This document shows, piece by piece, positions 1-11,100 of a stretch of 38,703 nt of DNA (position 1 is the first letter of the stretch; the number at the start of each line of letters is the position of its first letter). This DNA is from Saccoglossus kowalevskii (lineage: Eukaryota; Hemichordata; Enteropneusta; Harrimaniidae). A model generated the notes under the pieces. That model was not told the origin of the DNA. It did not search any database and worked only from the letters and a program-made list of their open reading frames with translations. The position numbers were made by a program, and so were the translations under genes. The stretch is from contig NW_003144786.1 in assembly GCF_000003605.2 (NCBI RefSeq), positions 1,225,930 to 1,264,632 of the forward strand, written 5' to 3'.

Positions 1-1039
1 CAATAATTGCATGCAAGTTAATTTTCACCAGCCTAGGGTGTCCAGTAGAATATACAGGTGGTAATTTTCTGCACAATAAATATTTCATATTTTTTTATGA
101 GAGAATAAAAATCTGCAAATTTAATGTGTTCTCATTCAGTTAGACTGGATAAAACTGTTAAATAATTTATTTAAAGCCACAATTTAAATGATTTGGCAAA
201 ATACACCAAGAGAGAGAATATCACCACTTGTCAAGTATTTGTGCTGAACGTTGTATACTTTCAAAACACTTATAGCAGCCCTGGGGCAGTGGTGAACGTA
301 AAAGTACCCCTTCTCAGAATGCAACTTTAACTGAAGTTTACAAGTACGATGAAAGTTTTATATTGCAGCATATAAACATGTTTTTGAAGAAAGACTGATT
401 AAAAAATTACATTTGGTAAATAAGTATGAAGCACCACAATTCAGTGAAAAACAACTGTATTAGCAAAATCACAAAGCTTACGTATGAACATACAACACAA
501 TCGAGACAACGAAAATGATTGTCAGAAACTTTTAAAAAAGCAACAAAAATTAACAATTGAATTGAATCTCAATTGATTCAATTAAACATAATGATATACC
601 GCATAACTAATGAAATACTATTTTTTTTCAGCTGTTAGCTTGAATTATATATTTTAGATTTGTTCTATTGCTAGTGTTGACTTTAATGCCTAGTATAGTC
701 AGTATTAAGTTTAATTAGTTCTAACAATAATAAAATTGTTGTAAATGACGTGCACCATAATAATATGACAATGTAAACTCAAGAGAAACATCGTCTTTTC
801 TAGTTATATTCATATTGGGCGCATACAAAGATAGATATGGTTATATATCATATATATACACATGAAACTATGGGGTTACAATACTGGAAAATTTTGTACA
901 TTTTGGTTATTTCAAGCATAATGTTAAAGATACACACTTCAAGCAATATCCATTATTTCAATATCCAATATCATGGTGATTACATGATATTTTCATGTCC
1001 ACAACAGCCACATACAATGTACCTTGGATTTTACATACA
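1..1039. other. SAMTOR 3' flank, no gene seen
   Basis: This AT-rich stretch lies downstream of the SAMTOR stop codon on the minus strand and should hold its 3' UTR followed by intergenic DNA. I see no coding exon, RNA gene or clear repeat. A reverse-strand AATAAA lies near 167, but it is far from the stop and I cannot say it is used. Confidence 0.5.
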
Positions 1040-1615
1040 CTAAGTATAGAGAAGAATATCACAAGGGTCTTGAATATCCGGCAGTTCTGTGAAGAAATCC
1101 TTCACAGATTGTTCATCAGAGTCCGACTGATTATCAAAACTGTCATTGAAAACGCATTCTTCAATATTGTCATGAAAATCCTGTGGTATGTACATCATGT
1201 CCGGATTGGCTTCGCTCATCAAAATACTTTGCTGGTTGCTGACTTTACGGAAAGCCATGAAATGCATGTGCATGTATTTGATATACCTCCATCTCTTGAA
1301 ACCCATTGATTCAATAGCACATTTCCAACTCTTCATCATGGAAGCATGTTTGTTTTGATGCGATGAGTCTGGTGTGATAATCAGAAGTAATCCGTTCATC
1401 TGCAAAAGACTGTGAGCTTTCTGACAACATATCCATCTCTGATATGGAGATGGAAAATATGACAGTAACAAAGAAAATACAACAACATGGAAGGATTCTC
1501 TCGGCAATTCATCAACAGGGTTTTTTAGATTCTTCAGGTATGTGTCTAGTGTATCTTCAGCAAGTTGTAGCGGAGGATGTAGTTGTAAATTAAGAAAATC
1601 ACACTTGTAAACAGA
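1040..1615 (-). CDS. SAMTOR: SAMTOR coding exon 4 (terminal)
   Basis: This 576-nt exon follows a TTTTGCAG acceptor (1617-1616) and ends in TAG at 1042-1040. It begins [12 protein letters not shown] and carries the rest of the Rossmann-like domain. After MYIPQDF (human MLYIPQDFN) comes an acidic, poorly conserved tail with FTELPD, also present in the human protein. Confidence 0.95.
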   Translation of the reverse strand, partial: SVYKCDFLNLQLHPPLQLAEDTLDTYLKNLKNPVDELPRESFHVVVFSLLLSYFPSPYQRWICCQKAHSLLQMNGLLLIITPDSSHQNKHASMMKSWKCAIESMGFKRWRYIKYMHMHFMAFRKVSNQQSILMSEANPDMMYIPQDFHDNIEECVFNDSFDNQSDSDEQSVKDFFTELPDIQDPCDILLYT

Positions 1616-4600
1616 CTGCAAAATATAAAAAAAAAAAAAAAAACATTAAAAAATTAAGTCATTGATAGATATAATTTTACATTATGGAAAATACCTACCA
1701 CTACTTACTATGTGAAATGTGCATATGTAATTTGTTGTATATGAGCTTCATGACAGATTAAATAAATTAGTCCATGACTGTCTAAGAATGAAATCTATAA
1801 AATCAACAAGTAAATGTCAACAGTCCCCCTTGTGCAATAGTACACAAAACTGAAACCTGTCAGCCAATCTGAATCAGAATTTAACATGATTTATATATGC
1901 ACGTGTCAAGTTTAATTTAATCGAATTTGAGAATGGCAGAAATGCTTTGAAGAATTTTTTTTAACTTTACTGTCACACCCGTATTGGTCTGAACAGCAAA
2001 GCAGCAACATTGCCAGGTAAGTTGCTGAATATGAAAATTCAATTTAGTCAATATTAAATAGCAAAATTCATGAACTATTAGTTCACAAGATATTAACAAA
2101 AATTCAAAATTAATTAAATATTCAAATTAGCTCATTAATTAAGTTGAAAGTCAATATTGCATAGCATACATCTTATATTGACAGATCAAGTAAGTCTATA
2201 CCAAGTTCGGTCTAATTCGGACAATCAGTTCACAAGATATTAAGAACAAATTCAAAATTAATTAAATATGCAAATGAGCTTGTTAATTAAGTTGAAACTC
2301 AATATTGCAAAGCACATATCGTATATTGACAGATCAAGTAAGTTTATACCAACTTCGATCTCATTTGGACTATAAGTTCACAAGATATCAACAAAAATTC
2401 ATTAAATATCCTAAGTCAAAATGCACATGCAAAAAATGGTCAAGCCATCTCTGAGAAATGACGATTGACACACAAGGACAAAATTTGACTGAATTTTGGC
2501 ATTAAAAATGACCGCCAGTCAGCCATATTTGATCGAATGGAAAATAAATTAACGTGCACATGTATGGCTGACCACTATGTCTTTGTACCAAGTTTCAAAA
2601 AAATCTGTCCAGCCATCTCCGAGAAATCACTCTGGACGAACTGACGAAGGCGAAACTACAAGCCCCCTCCCAGACTTTGAGTTCTAATGATGTAAAATTT
2701 TGAACAAGATCTGTTTAAGGCACGTCAGTAAATGTGGCTCCATAACAGCTTTCAAAACAAAATCTGTACCGGTACCAGTTTTGACTTCGGTAACATGCAT
2801 CATTGAGTTTGATTAAATCTGGACTACATCAAATGATAGCCATTTTGTCACTGATCATCGGCACAAAAACCAGTACTACAAGTCATTGTCAATGACACGT
2901 CCCTGTTCCGTTCATATTTGAGTGACATATACATTCAAAGCAGATCATGACCGAAATGCACCTGCATATGTACAACACATTGTATGATGTGTGTGAAGTG
3001 TTGTCTTGATCTGTCCAGGCATGTCCGAGATATGGATCGAAAACTAAATTCTTTAAAACAAAATGGCCGCCAGTCGGCCATTTTGAACTTGATCGGAAGA
3101 AAAATTGGTGTGCATCAAGCTTATATTATGTTTAATATATATGCACTAAATCTGAACAAAATCCATCCATGCATGACTGAGATCCTGTTCCGGAATTGTG
3201 AAAATATGTGATTTTGATGCATTTTCGGCCTTAAAATGGCCATCATTCAGCTATTGTTAAGCGGATCATGAAGCAAATGCACATATCTATTTGTGACATG
3301 ATGTACCATGTGTGTGTGAAGTTTGAACTTGATCAATCCAGACACGTCTCGGATACGGATCCAGAACTGAATTCTTTAAAACAAAATGGTCGCCAGTCGG
3401 CCATTTCGAACTTGATCCGAAAAAAAAAATAATGTGCATCAAGGTCCTATTATGTTTAATGTATGTACCAAATTTGAACAAAATCCGGGTCCGGAATGGT
3501 GAAAATGTACGATTTTGATGCATTTTCGGCCTTAAAATGGCCGCTATTTGGCTATCGTTAATCGGATCATGAAAAAACTGCATGTGCATATGTCCCATAT
3601 AATGTGTGATGTATGAGTGAAGTTTGAACTTAATAGGTCCATGCACGGACGCACACAGGGCAAACCATAAGTCCCCGTTTTCGGACTACGTCCGAACGGG
3701 GACTAATAAACCAGTCCCTTAACACCTTTATAAACTAATTTCCAGTGTGTCATTAATATTATTGTCAAAAGATGAATCAAATAGACTCTTCCATCAAACA
3801 TACCTCAACAGCTGGTGATATATCAATGCCGATAGACAGGAAATCTTCATATTTGAGAAATGGGTTGTAACAACTACCAACATCAATTAGTCTCACCTTC
3901 CCTGTAAATGGCAGCTTACTGAAGGAAAGTGTAAATAAGATAGAAATGTATAATGTAGTTACCATATTTGACAGACTTAACGCAATGTACAATTACTATC
4001 TTTGGGGGTCAAGTTCACCTTAAACGTTCTAAAATGCTTGGACATCTGTTTGATTATTGTTCTACTTTTTCGAACAATAGTGCACTTGAATGAATAAAAA
4101 AACAATTTTTATATTATATTTTAGTTTGCAAATCAAATGTCCGTCGGTTAATTAACCCAAATTAATTAAGTCAACAGGTAAATATAGTACCATCATAGAG
4201 GGGGAAAACTGAAGCCGGTATTCAAAGAATGTGGTGAATAAATATTCTGGTGGACACGTGAAGCAAAACACATTTAGAAATAAAATGCTTACAAGGAGTT
4301 GTAACTGTACAAAGCGGTAGCAGCTGACAGTGATGACAAGTTATCTCCAGAACCTGCAGCATATTCATCCGCTGTACAAGAACATTGCGTTTCAGTAAAA
4401 TTATTAGCACCACCGCTTGTGAGAAACTGCTTGGTCCGCTCATCTTTTTCAAGAGCACATTTCAGTCCACCACTGAAGAAATAATCTATACAACACTGAT
4501 AACACCATGCGATTCTATCATCTGGATTTTTTGACCAATGTTCTTCAGCAAGATGCTGCATTGCATTGGCATACTCTTCCAGGGTGTCTTCATCTTCACA

Positions 4601-7010
4601 ATGTTCACTCCAAATTCGCTCAAAGTCACCATCAGCTAAGAAAAGTAGAAGTACAGTACAGATAGGTTCAGTTACATTGATAATACATTAATTTACAAAA
4701 GACAAATTTTGTCAACACAACAATGTAACGGTAGATTTAAAATTTAACTTGTATCTGAAAACATAGCTTTAAATCAGTTCAGAGAATCAGGTATTTAACC
4801 TTTTAATGTCATATTTTATCCACAAAAATACTTGTGCAACATTTGGTAAATTTTTCTATAATTTCTTTGCTAATTTTCAACCTAATGATCATAATTATAT
4901 GATTATAGGTCTTGATCATGTTTTTTGGGGTAAAAAATATGGAAAAACTGATGCAAGTTTATTTTGTGAAAGGTGGCAAAAGTTGATTTTGGTAAAGTGT
5001 TAAAATAATTCCATTAAAATGAGAGGCTCTGTTTTCCAGTCACTGCCTCCAACTTTAGAACACTGTATACTTTATCAATAAAATCTTAGCCTAAGTGTGC
5101 TACTTTTGTTGCTCATGTTACAAAAATTCATAGTTTAACATTGGAATTTGTAATTTGGTAAAATAAAACAAAATAAACATAAAAACAATCAGGTGTATTC
5201 AGAATCTCCCTACTAAGAGGTGCGTCAGGGAGTGTTCATTTACTGTTATGGCCCCAAAGAATTTTGAAATATTACCCTTCATAACAATAATTTTGTTTTC
5301 AAAATAAATTTGTAGTCATTATTATGAGATATTGTCATCGCACCATGAGATGAATTGTTATCCAATCTTAAATTTTTATATCACAGCAATATAAATGGTA
5401 CTGCTGAACAATTCAATATTCCTACATTACCCCCGGTAGTTTTACTAATATTGTGGACAAAAGCCATATTCCTACATTACCCCCGGTAGTTTTACTAATA
5501 TTGTGGACAAAAGCCATATTCCTACATTACCCCCGGTAGTTTTACTAATATTGTGGACAAAAGCTGGGGTGATTGCTGTTGAAAATTTTGCAGTCAAATG
5601 TAGCCCGAGATCAACAACATTGTTGTCTGCTACTGCGTTTGCTATGACCTCTATGTGTTGTTTATTTCCCCTATATCCTACATGCATGAAAAAACATTTA
5701 TTTGTAAATTTCTCTTGAAAGTCTGTGGGCAGTATTACACACACATCTGAAGCAGACATTGCGTTCGTTTTACAGAAGTATTCATCAGGAATACCTATTC
5801 CAGTGATATACTGACCTCGTTCGACCTGAAGAAAATGCTACCACCAGAGTTACAGATGGTGCAGAACACTAAATCCCAGAAAAACATCAAATCGTTTTTG
5901 TCACAGTTATCACTTTGATGAGAGTTTTACTAAACATAATATTGATTGGTGATAGTTTTTGTTCACTTTTATTTGTGATACAAATTGGTGTCGCACGATT
6001 GTGTTACGCAAATCTATGGAAGAAACCATAGCTTTTCTGTGTTGATAAAATACTAATACTAGTACTGTGAAATACTTTATTTTCGCTGGAATTAATTTTC
6101 GCTGAAAAGGCTTTTTGGGCATTTTGTATGGAATTTATTTTCACTGATTTTTGATGAGTTTAATGTAAAATATAGGAAAAAAAGTATATTCGCTGGATTT
6201 TATTTTCACGGAATCATCCCTTCAGCGAAAATAGCGAAAATAAATTCCAAGCGAAAATAAAGTATTCTACAGTATTTAATATATCAGAAATACTAAAATA
6301 CCATCACAAAAACTAAAGATTGATGCAACAAGAGCTATGGTCCCATAGCTAAGTAAAATGATGTCACACGAATAAGTGTTTTGGATAACCAATGGCCTTG
6401 TTCTTAAGACAATAATAAGACTAGTGTATTTAGATTTCATTTAAAATAAAAGTCAAAAACACACCATGATATCAATCACATATCTTAAATATCTGATCAG
6501 CTCAACCATGAGACAAATCATTTGTTTAGCCCACGACCTGGTCAATCTTGACATCTTCTCATAAAACTTGGTTGCAATTCTAGGTTTCAGAGGATTGGAG
6601 AGGATTTGGGACACCAAACCACCTAAGAAGAGTTTCTGATGTTTCCCATACAAAGACCTGTATTACATTACTGTCTATTTTATTACACAATCGTAGCTGC
6701 CCCCATCACATGATGTGTCAAAACAGTGAAACATTAAGTCTAGAATTTATACACTGCCACTTAGAATGAACGTGGTAACGGTCAGCTATAGGCAGTGTCA
6801 TGGTGGACATACACAGTTTAAAAGGACGTGGATTCACGGAGTGTGCAACGTAACATATTCTTTCACGGACCAACATTATTACCACCTACCCTCTTTGAAT
6901 TTTCTTCTTAATCTGGCGTGTACTTGTTTCACTACGCCGGCCGCATTTTCTTGGCACTCCTTGTCAGAACACTCCGAGCAGCAACTGCACCGACTGTTCG
7001 ACTCTTGCAT
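1040..7010 (-). CDS. SAMTOR: SAMTOR / BMT2 S-adenosylmethionine sensor, complete four-exon gene
   Basis: Minus-strand gene with coding exons 7010-6890, 4635-4293, 3918-3804 and 1615-1040. All junctions are GT-AG and the phases join exactly to give 384 aa (human about 405 aa). The protein matches human SAMTOR/BMT2 (C7orf60) along its length: a basic N-terminal helix ([16 protein letters not shown], residues 25-40), the [14 protein letters not shown] block, a class I methyltransferase motif ([12 protein letters not shown], 164-175), the acidic motif GIDISPAVE (185-193), and the strongly conserved [14 protein letters not shown] and [12 protein letters not shown] segments. In vertebrates the protein binds SAM and, when SAM is low, inhibits mTORC1 through GATOR1 and KICSTOR. 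G169 and D187 here line up with the human residues I recall as needed for SAM binding (G172, D190). The yeast relative Bmt2 is an rRNA methyltransferase, so catalytic activity cannot be excluded. It is transcribed divergently from FoxP. Confidence 0.95.
2081..2410. repeat. Diverged direct repeats, about 145 bp, three copies
   Basis: The string GTTCACAAGATATTAA followed by an AATTCAAAATTAATTAAATA-like stretch recurs at about 2081, 2228 and 2371 (the last truncated). The sequence between copies is also shared, giving a period of 142-148 bp. The array sits in SAMTOR intron 3 and looks like decayed satellite or transposon-internal repeats. Confidence 0.8.
2440..3710. mobile_element. Decayed repeat element with about 300-bp internal direct repeats and terminal hairpin
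   Basis: Two near-full units begin at about 2991 and 3314 and a third partial one at about 3615 (periods 323 and 301 bp). They share AAAATGGCCGCCAGTCGGCC-like and TTTTCGGCCTTAAAATGG-like blocks. The right end (3671-3703) is a strong hairpin: GTCCCCGTTTTCGGA, loop CTACG, then TCCGAACGGGGAC, followed by TAATAA. A degenerate relative of this tail occurs at about 2655-2690. No coding capacity is visible, so it is non-autonomous. Class is uncertain: the hairpin next to CTAAT recalls Helitron 3' ends, but no matching 5' end was found. Confidence 0.6.
3804..3918 (-). CDS. SAMTOR: SAMTOR coding exon 3 (SAM-binding motif I)
   Basis: This 115-nt exon has its acceptor CAG at 3920-3919 and its donor GAG|GTATGT at 3803. 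It encodes [20 protein letters not shown] and the GIDISPAVE segment, the core of the SAM pocket in this family. The gene and strand are unambiguous. Confidence 0.95.
4293..4635 (-). CDS. SAMTOR: SAMTOR coding exon 2
   Basis: This 343-nt exon follows a CTTAG acceptor (4637-4636) and ends at a TT|GTAAGC donor (4292). It encodes residues 41-154, including [30 protein letters not shown] and a CYQCC cysteine cluster that lines up with human CCSVC. A Ser/Thr/Asn-rich linker to the methyltransferase core follows. Confidence 0.92.
5421..5564. repeat. 50-bp tandem triplication
   Basis: Three head-to-tail copies begin with CCTACATTACCCCCGGTAGT at 5421, 5471 and 5521. The first two are identical over 50 bp, and the third matches until about 5564 and then diverges into unique sequence. 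Exact identity suggests a recent duplication or an assembly artefact. The unit is not a multiple of three, so it shifts the frame of the minus-strand ORF entering it. Confidence 0.95.
5472..5837 (-). pseudogene. Unrecognised coding-like segment inside SAMTOR intron 1
   Basis: The minus-strand frame is open from about 5837 to 5472. Its composition looks like real protein, with blocks such as [30 protein letters not shown] and [15 protein letters not shown] good acceptor (TTTTCTTCAG, ending 5826) precedes it, and a GGG|GTAATG donor-like site sits near its end within the 50-bp repeat. I do not recognise the family. Just upstream, another frame reads [13 protein letters not shown], which suggests a frameshift and therefore a decayed copy of a transposon or gene. 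It could also be an exon of a nested gene. Confidence 0.35.
6063..6274. mobile_element. Foldback / MITE-like element, 212 bp
   Basis: The left arm starts TACTGTGAAATACTTTATTT at 6063 and continues with two TTTTCGCTG motifs. The right arm, 6218-6274, is its imperfect reverse complement (ends AAAGTATTCTACAGTA). The arms are about 45-55 bp around a short AT-rich centre, with no coding capacity. A second element with the same TACTGT...ACAGTA ends occurs at 26394-26595. A target-site duplication is not clear. Confidence 0.8.
6459..6660 (-). pseudogene. Unrecognised coding-like segment in SAMTOR intron 1
   Basis: A minus-strand open segment of about 65 codons follows a plausible acceptor (TACAG near 6661). 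It encodes a basic, amphipathic stretch containing [15 protein letters not shown] and [16 protein letters not shown] follows DIM near 6459. It does not belong to SAMTOR, because exon 1 joins exon 2 in phase without it. I do not recognise it. It may be an exon remnant or a chance ORF. Confidence 0.2.
6890..7010 (-). CDS. SAMTOR: SAMTOR coding exon 1
   Basis: This 121-nt start exon encodes residues 1-40 plus one base of codon 41. The ATG is at 7010-7008 and the donor is G|GTAGGT at 6889. The first 24 residues are Cys/Ser/Glu-rich and not conserved. From residue 25 the basic helix matches vertebrate SAMTOR and fixes the exon. The split codon joins exon 2 to give Ala before Asp-Gly-Asp-Phe. Confidence 0.9.
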
Positions 7011-7331
7011 TTCTGGAAAAGCAGATAGAAGTGGCCAGTGTTACTTATACGGTTTGGGACAAACACAGACGACTCTCGTTACCGTGGAACGATAATTACT
7101 GATTTTGTCGCAATGAAGATACAATTTTGTAGAAAATACTACAGCGGATGCAACTTGTAGTGTTCGTGTACTTTAATGTGTTGCAATCGTATAACTTCAC
7201 CGGGTCAATCGTGACACGACGCGAGTGACATTAGAATTTCTTTCATCGGAAATAACGTCCGCCTTGTTCCTGTGACTGAAATTGTTCTAAAAGACACTAA
7301 CCATGCATATAAGTAGTATTTCCCAACACTG

Positions 7332-7466
7332 ATGGATGTCAACGCTGAAAATGACTCAAAACATGAAGATTGTCTGAGAAGGAGCGGGAACAGTCGAGCT
7401 GTTGTATTTGAGAAGTGGCGTGACCAGCTGATTTCAAAACTTATTGAACCAATTTTAGAAAAATAG
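7332..7466 (+). CDS. Small ORF, 44 aa, function unknown
   Basis: ATG at 7332 and TAG at 7464-7466 enclose a charged peptide beginning MDVNAENDSKHEDC and containing VVFEKWRDQLISKLIEP. It lies on the plus strand about 320 bp upstream of the SAMTOR start. Its codon usage and composition look more protein-like than the surrounding AT-rich ORFs. It could be a uORF or small ORF of a divergent transcript, or the first exon of an unseen gene. I recognise no family, so it is only a candidate. Confidence 0.25.
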   Translation: MDVNAENDSKHEDCLRRSGNSRAVVFEKWRDQLISKLIEPILEK

Positions 7467-7872
7467 TTCGTTACAGTATTCTTACAATTCTTTTTTTGAC
7501 CCAATAAATTACATTAATTAAATAAATTAGTATGAATGAATTCAAATTTATTTTGTAGGATGGCTGTTTAGTAGCAAAAACTGTGATTATCCTCTGTCGA
7601 AACAGTCAGTTAACAATGCAACACTTGATTTCTTTAATGTTATCCATTACCAAAGTCGAGATGTAACGAGCTCTGTGATTCGTCAATCATATTTATCACT
7701 TCCTTATTTACACAACAAATTTTCGGAAACCTCGGTAAGCAGTCCTGAGGAAACGAAGATCAGTTGTTGAGTGTTGAATTTTCATAAGTCTTAAGTATAA
7801 AATGAACCGAAATTCAAACCCAACCCCGTCGTTTCTTTTGTTTCATCCCTTGTTTACTCAGCAGGTGTAATC

Positions 7873-7880
7873 TGACGTCA
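7873..7880. promoter_or_regulatory. Consensus CRE palindrome TGACGTCA
   Basis: This perfect 8-bp cAMP-response element (CREB/ATF site) lies in the CpG-rich region about 860 bp upstream of the SAMTOR ATG. Another copy occurs at 16958-16965 inside FoxP intron 1. Both are sequence matches only. Confidence 0.4.
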
Positions 7881-8150
7881 CGGTATAACCGAACAACATC
7901 TTGAAATAACAAAGTGATATGCGCAAAAAACAAATAGTTCGACGAAGATTCTCGATTAAATCCAAACTTTATAATCTTATATGGAAATATAACAGGTCAA
8001 ATATAGTATAAGAATTTTATTTTGAGTCATAGAAAAGAAGTTTGCGAAATTGAAGCGAGAAAATGCAATACCACCGATAAAGTAAACAATCGCGGATGAA
8101 CATAGTTATTATTTATTGAAGTGAGCCGATGATTTGCTGTATACAAGGCT

Positions 8151-11100
8151 CATGCATGTGCGCTGCTGGGCAGAGAAAATCAACAGAATTTTTCTCGTTC
8201 TCGTCTGCTTCGAAAACCTCAGCATCACCAGTATATAAGGTAAATATAATTCTTAAAATCTTGAGTGGCTTTTTACCTTTTATAGTCCCGCCGATCACGA
8301 ATATTTGGCGTTTTTTATTATGTATTTTTGTTGTTATTTGTGGCATGCAATAGATTTCTTCGTGGATAAATAATTTGCATAGGTAATGACATGTCAGACG
8401 AACGGTGAATACAGCAGATTTGTTGCTTTTTAACATCCGAAAAGCTTCAAGAAATCAGCACACCCACTTCGAAATAAAGAGTGGGTTTGAACATACATCT
8501 TACAGCGTCATTCCGAGAAGTTTTTGCGTCGTTTACGAGACAAAGAAAAAAGTGCTGTTGTTATTTTTGACCGATCAAAGGGCTGTCATTTTCTATAAAC
8601 AATGCTGCATATGTAATGAAGTTAGGAACTGCACGGGAAAGGACACTTTGGAATCAGTTTCTGGGACGCAAATCGTGTGGTACTATTTATGCTTTGGCAT
8701 TCTAGCTAACCCAATTATCGAGGGCTTAACTTTTGCTCTGGAATATACGGAATGTTGAGATTTTTTTGGCATGTTATTGTTTATTTGGGCAGGCGACCAT
8801 TAAAAACGTGAAGGCACTTCGGCGATGAATTTACCACTGGGCTACACAAGAACCAGCACAGTTTAGCTGTTACCAGTGAACTACTTTTCCACTTCTGCGG
8901 TTTAGGCATTTTTTTTTTCCTTGAGATTCTAATTCTCGTGAATTTAATTGAAACTTTAGGCAAGGAAAGTTGGAATGCTGTCTCTGAATGGCCCCCTTGT
9001 TTACCATTTTGATGTGCTTGTTTACATAGCAGTCCTATGTAAATTCCAGATGTTCACAATGAGCGGCCATTTTTCCATTAATCAGTCTCCTGTTATTGTT
9101 TTGTCTGACTCACTACTGGAAGTATCCATTCGAAGCTTCATAAAACCTCCCTGGGTGTGAAAATAATCACTCTCGAATACTAATAGTAGTTCAAAATGCG
9201 CAATATTGGGCCTCTTTTCCATTCATTCATTCTGTCTTTATTTTGCAGCACTGTACCGGTTTGGTTCTTATATTCAAAATAAAACATTTATCATTCTATA
9301 TTTGCTTTATGATTAAAGAGAAGCAAAATCTTTTAATCGTAAAATATGCATGTATTCTTTATTATGGTGTTGTTACAATGTAGTTTTATCTGTTTAAATG
9401 AAAAATATTTCAACTTGTGAAATTGCCCCTTTTGTAGTTAATATTAGTGAGATCATGAACCCACTCTCCAAAAAATAGTAGTCTCATGGTGAGATAACAA
9501 TCTGTATGCATCTTTGATTCTTCATTAAAAGTCTTTTAATTTCTACTGAGATGCAGCAATAAAAAAGATGAAACCTCACAATGTGTCAATACATGCTTTA
9601 TCAAAAGAAATCCCAAGTGACAAAAAGTTCACAAATTGAGATGTTTATCAGACTGTCACATTTGTATGAAGAGTCTGGTCTTTAATGTGAATTGATCTTT
9701 TGATTAATTACATCACTATTGTTTCAAATCAGTGAAAGGGTCAATTAGTTTTCAACACGCATTTAAATGAGTGAGATACGGTGATTGAAACAGATAAAAT
9801 TGGCCAACCTTTTTTTTGACATCTCTCATTCAAAACACCTTTGACTATTTAAATAGATTTTCCAATTTGTGATACAATAATCACTCATGGCTCTCTTTAT
9901 ATTCAAATATTGACAAATAAAAGTACTTGTACCAGATACAGGGCCATTAGTCTGTGAAACTGACCAAAATACATCAATTATTTCCATTACTTTTTTGGGC
10001 ATCTGTCAAAAAATCTATGAAATATTAGTTTCAGTATATAAGCATTTATTTCGTGCAAGATGCTTTTTCCCTTTCGTCAGAAGTCAGTTTTGTTTGACAG
10101 ATGGTAAATTTTCATGGAGAAGTAATATAATAAATGCAAGAACATAAAATTCATAAATTTTTAGCATCTATTTGACTGTAAAATTTATAAACAAAATTAT
10201 TGTGAACTTTTTTTAGATTTCTTTGTCTTCAAAAGTTACACATTTGAGAAAAAAAAATTGTGTTGAGTGTTTCAAAGTAAATGTCATTTTTAGCTTGCGT
10301 ATCTAGACATTTGTCATCTTTTGTGTGCACACGAAAACCTACTCATAGTGAGAAAAAAGCAATTAGAAATTTATGACTGCATTTCATGAATAATTTCTCA
10401 TTGTATTCAGTAGGCAGAGAAGGCCAGTTTGAATAGACAATGGAAAATAGCTAATTTGAGAGCTATTGAGCATTGTGGGAGCGTTTCTCTCCCAACTGCC
10501 TATTTCTTGTAGTAATTTTTTTCCTGAAGAAATTCTCTATTTATTTTTTTTCAACCAGTTTTTGTGATCTGTGCTTAATTAAAGTGTTTCACATCTTCTT
10601 GAAATAAAAATACTTCCAGTGGTTTTAATTTTTTTTTTAACTATGCAAACAACCAAAAAAACAACATGTATGATATCCATAACTATGAACAAAAAAACAA
10701 TATAATTCTTTTTTGTTTGAAAACGTCACAATTTATATTCGACTTTCTCCCACCATCTTTTATTAGCTGCAGAAACCTCACTTAGTTGGTTTACCCTGAC
10801 TGCTTGGGCCCCAAAGCTTCATGTTGTTTACACTTGTGAACATATTACTGTGTAGCTGTGTTTGTATGCTAAAATGGCTTCATTATATTTATTGATCTAG
10901 GGCCTGTGTTTATTCATATGAATTTACTTATTTACATTTGGTGCAAGCTGGTATGCAAAATATGAAAGGCAGTCTTTGAATCTGAAAGCAGCAACCTTCC
11001 AGTCTGTGTTTGGGTTAGGCCTTTGTCTTGACTGCTGATAAACATGTATTTTGTTTACAAAGTTCTGGAATATAGGGCTGATGTTTGCTATTGGACATGG

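Larger units (their letters stand above)
4636..6889 (-). other. SAMTOR intron 1 with repeat debris
   Basis: This 2.25-kb intron holds a 50-bp triplication (5421-5564), a foldback element (6063-6274) and two coding-like minus-strand segments (5837-5472 and 6660-6459) that I could not identify; each is listed separately. The rest is unremarkable AT-rich DNA. Confidence 0.7.
6760..8150. promoter_or_regulatory. CpG-rich divergent promoter region upstream of SAMTOR
   Basis: CpG dinucleotides are visibly denser here than elsewhere (for example CTACGCCGGCCGC near 6932 and CACGACGCGAG near 7213). The stretch spans SAMTOR exon 1 and its upstream flank. It contains a full CRE palindrome and a short plus-strand ORF. 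A TATA-free, CpG-rich promoter for SAMTOR is the likely reading. Whether it also drives a plus-strand transcript leading to FoxP cannot be told from sequence. Confidence 0.5.

Noticed and set aside
4806-5003. 65-codon plus-strand ORF in SAMTOR intron 1
   Set aside because: Phe/Lys/Asn-rich composition typical of AT-rich DNA, no motif, and no support from context.
8405-8758. 117-codon plus-strand ORF upstream of FoxP
   Set aside because: No recognisable family, no flanking splice context that links it to FoxP, and it lies in a region where several overlapping frames are open on both strands.
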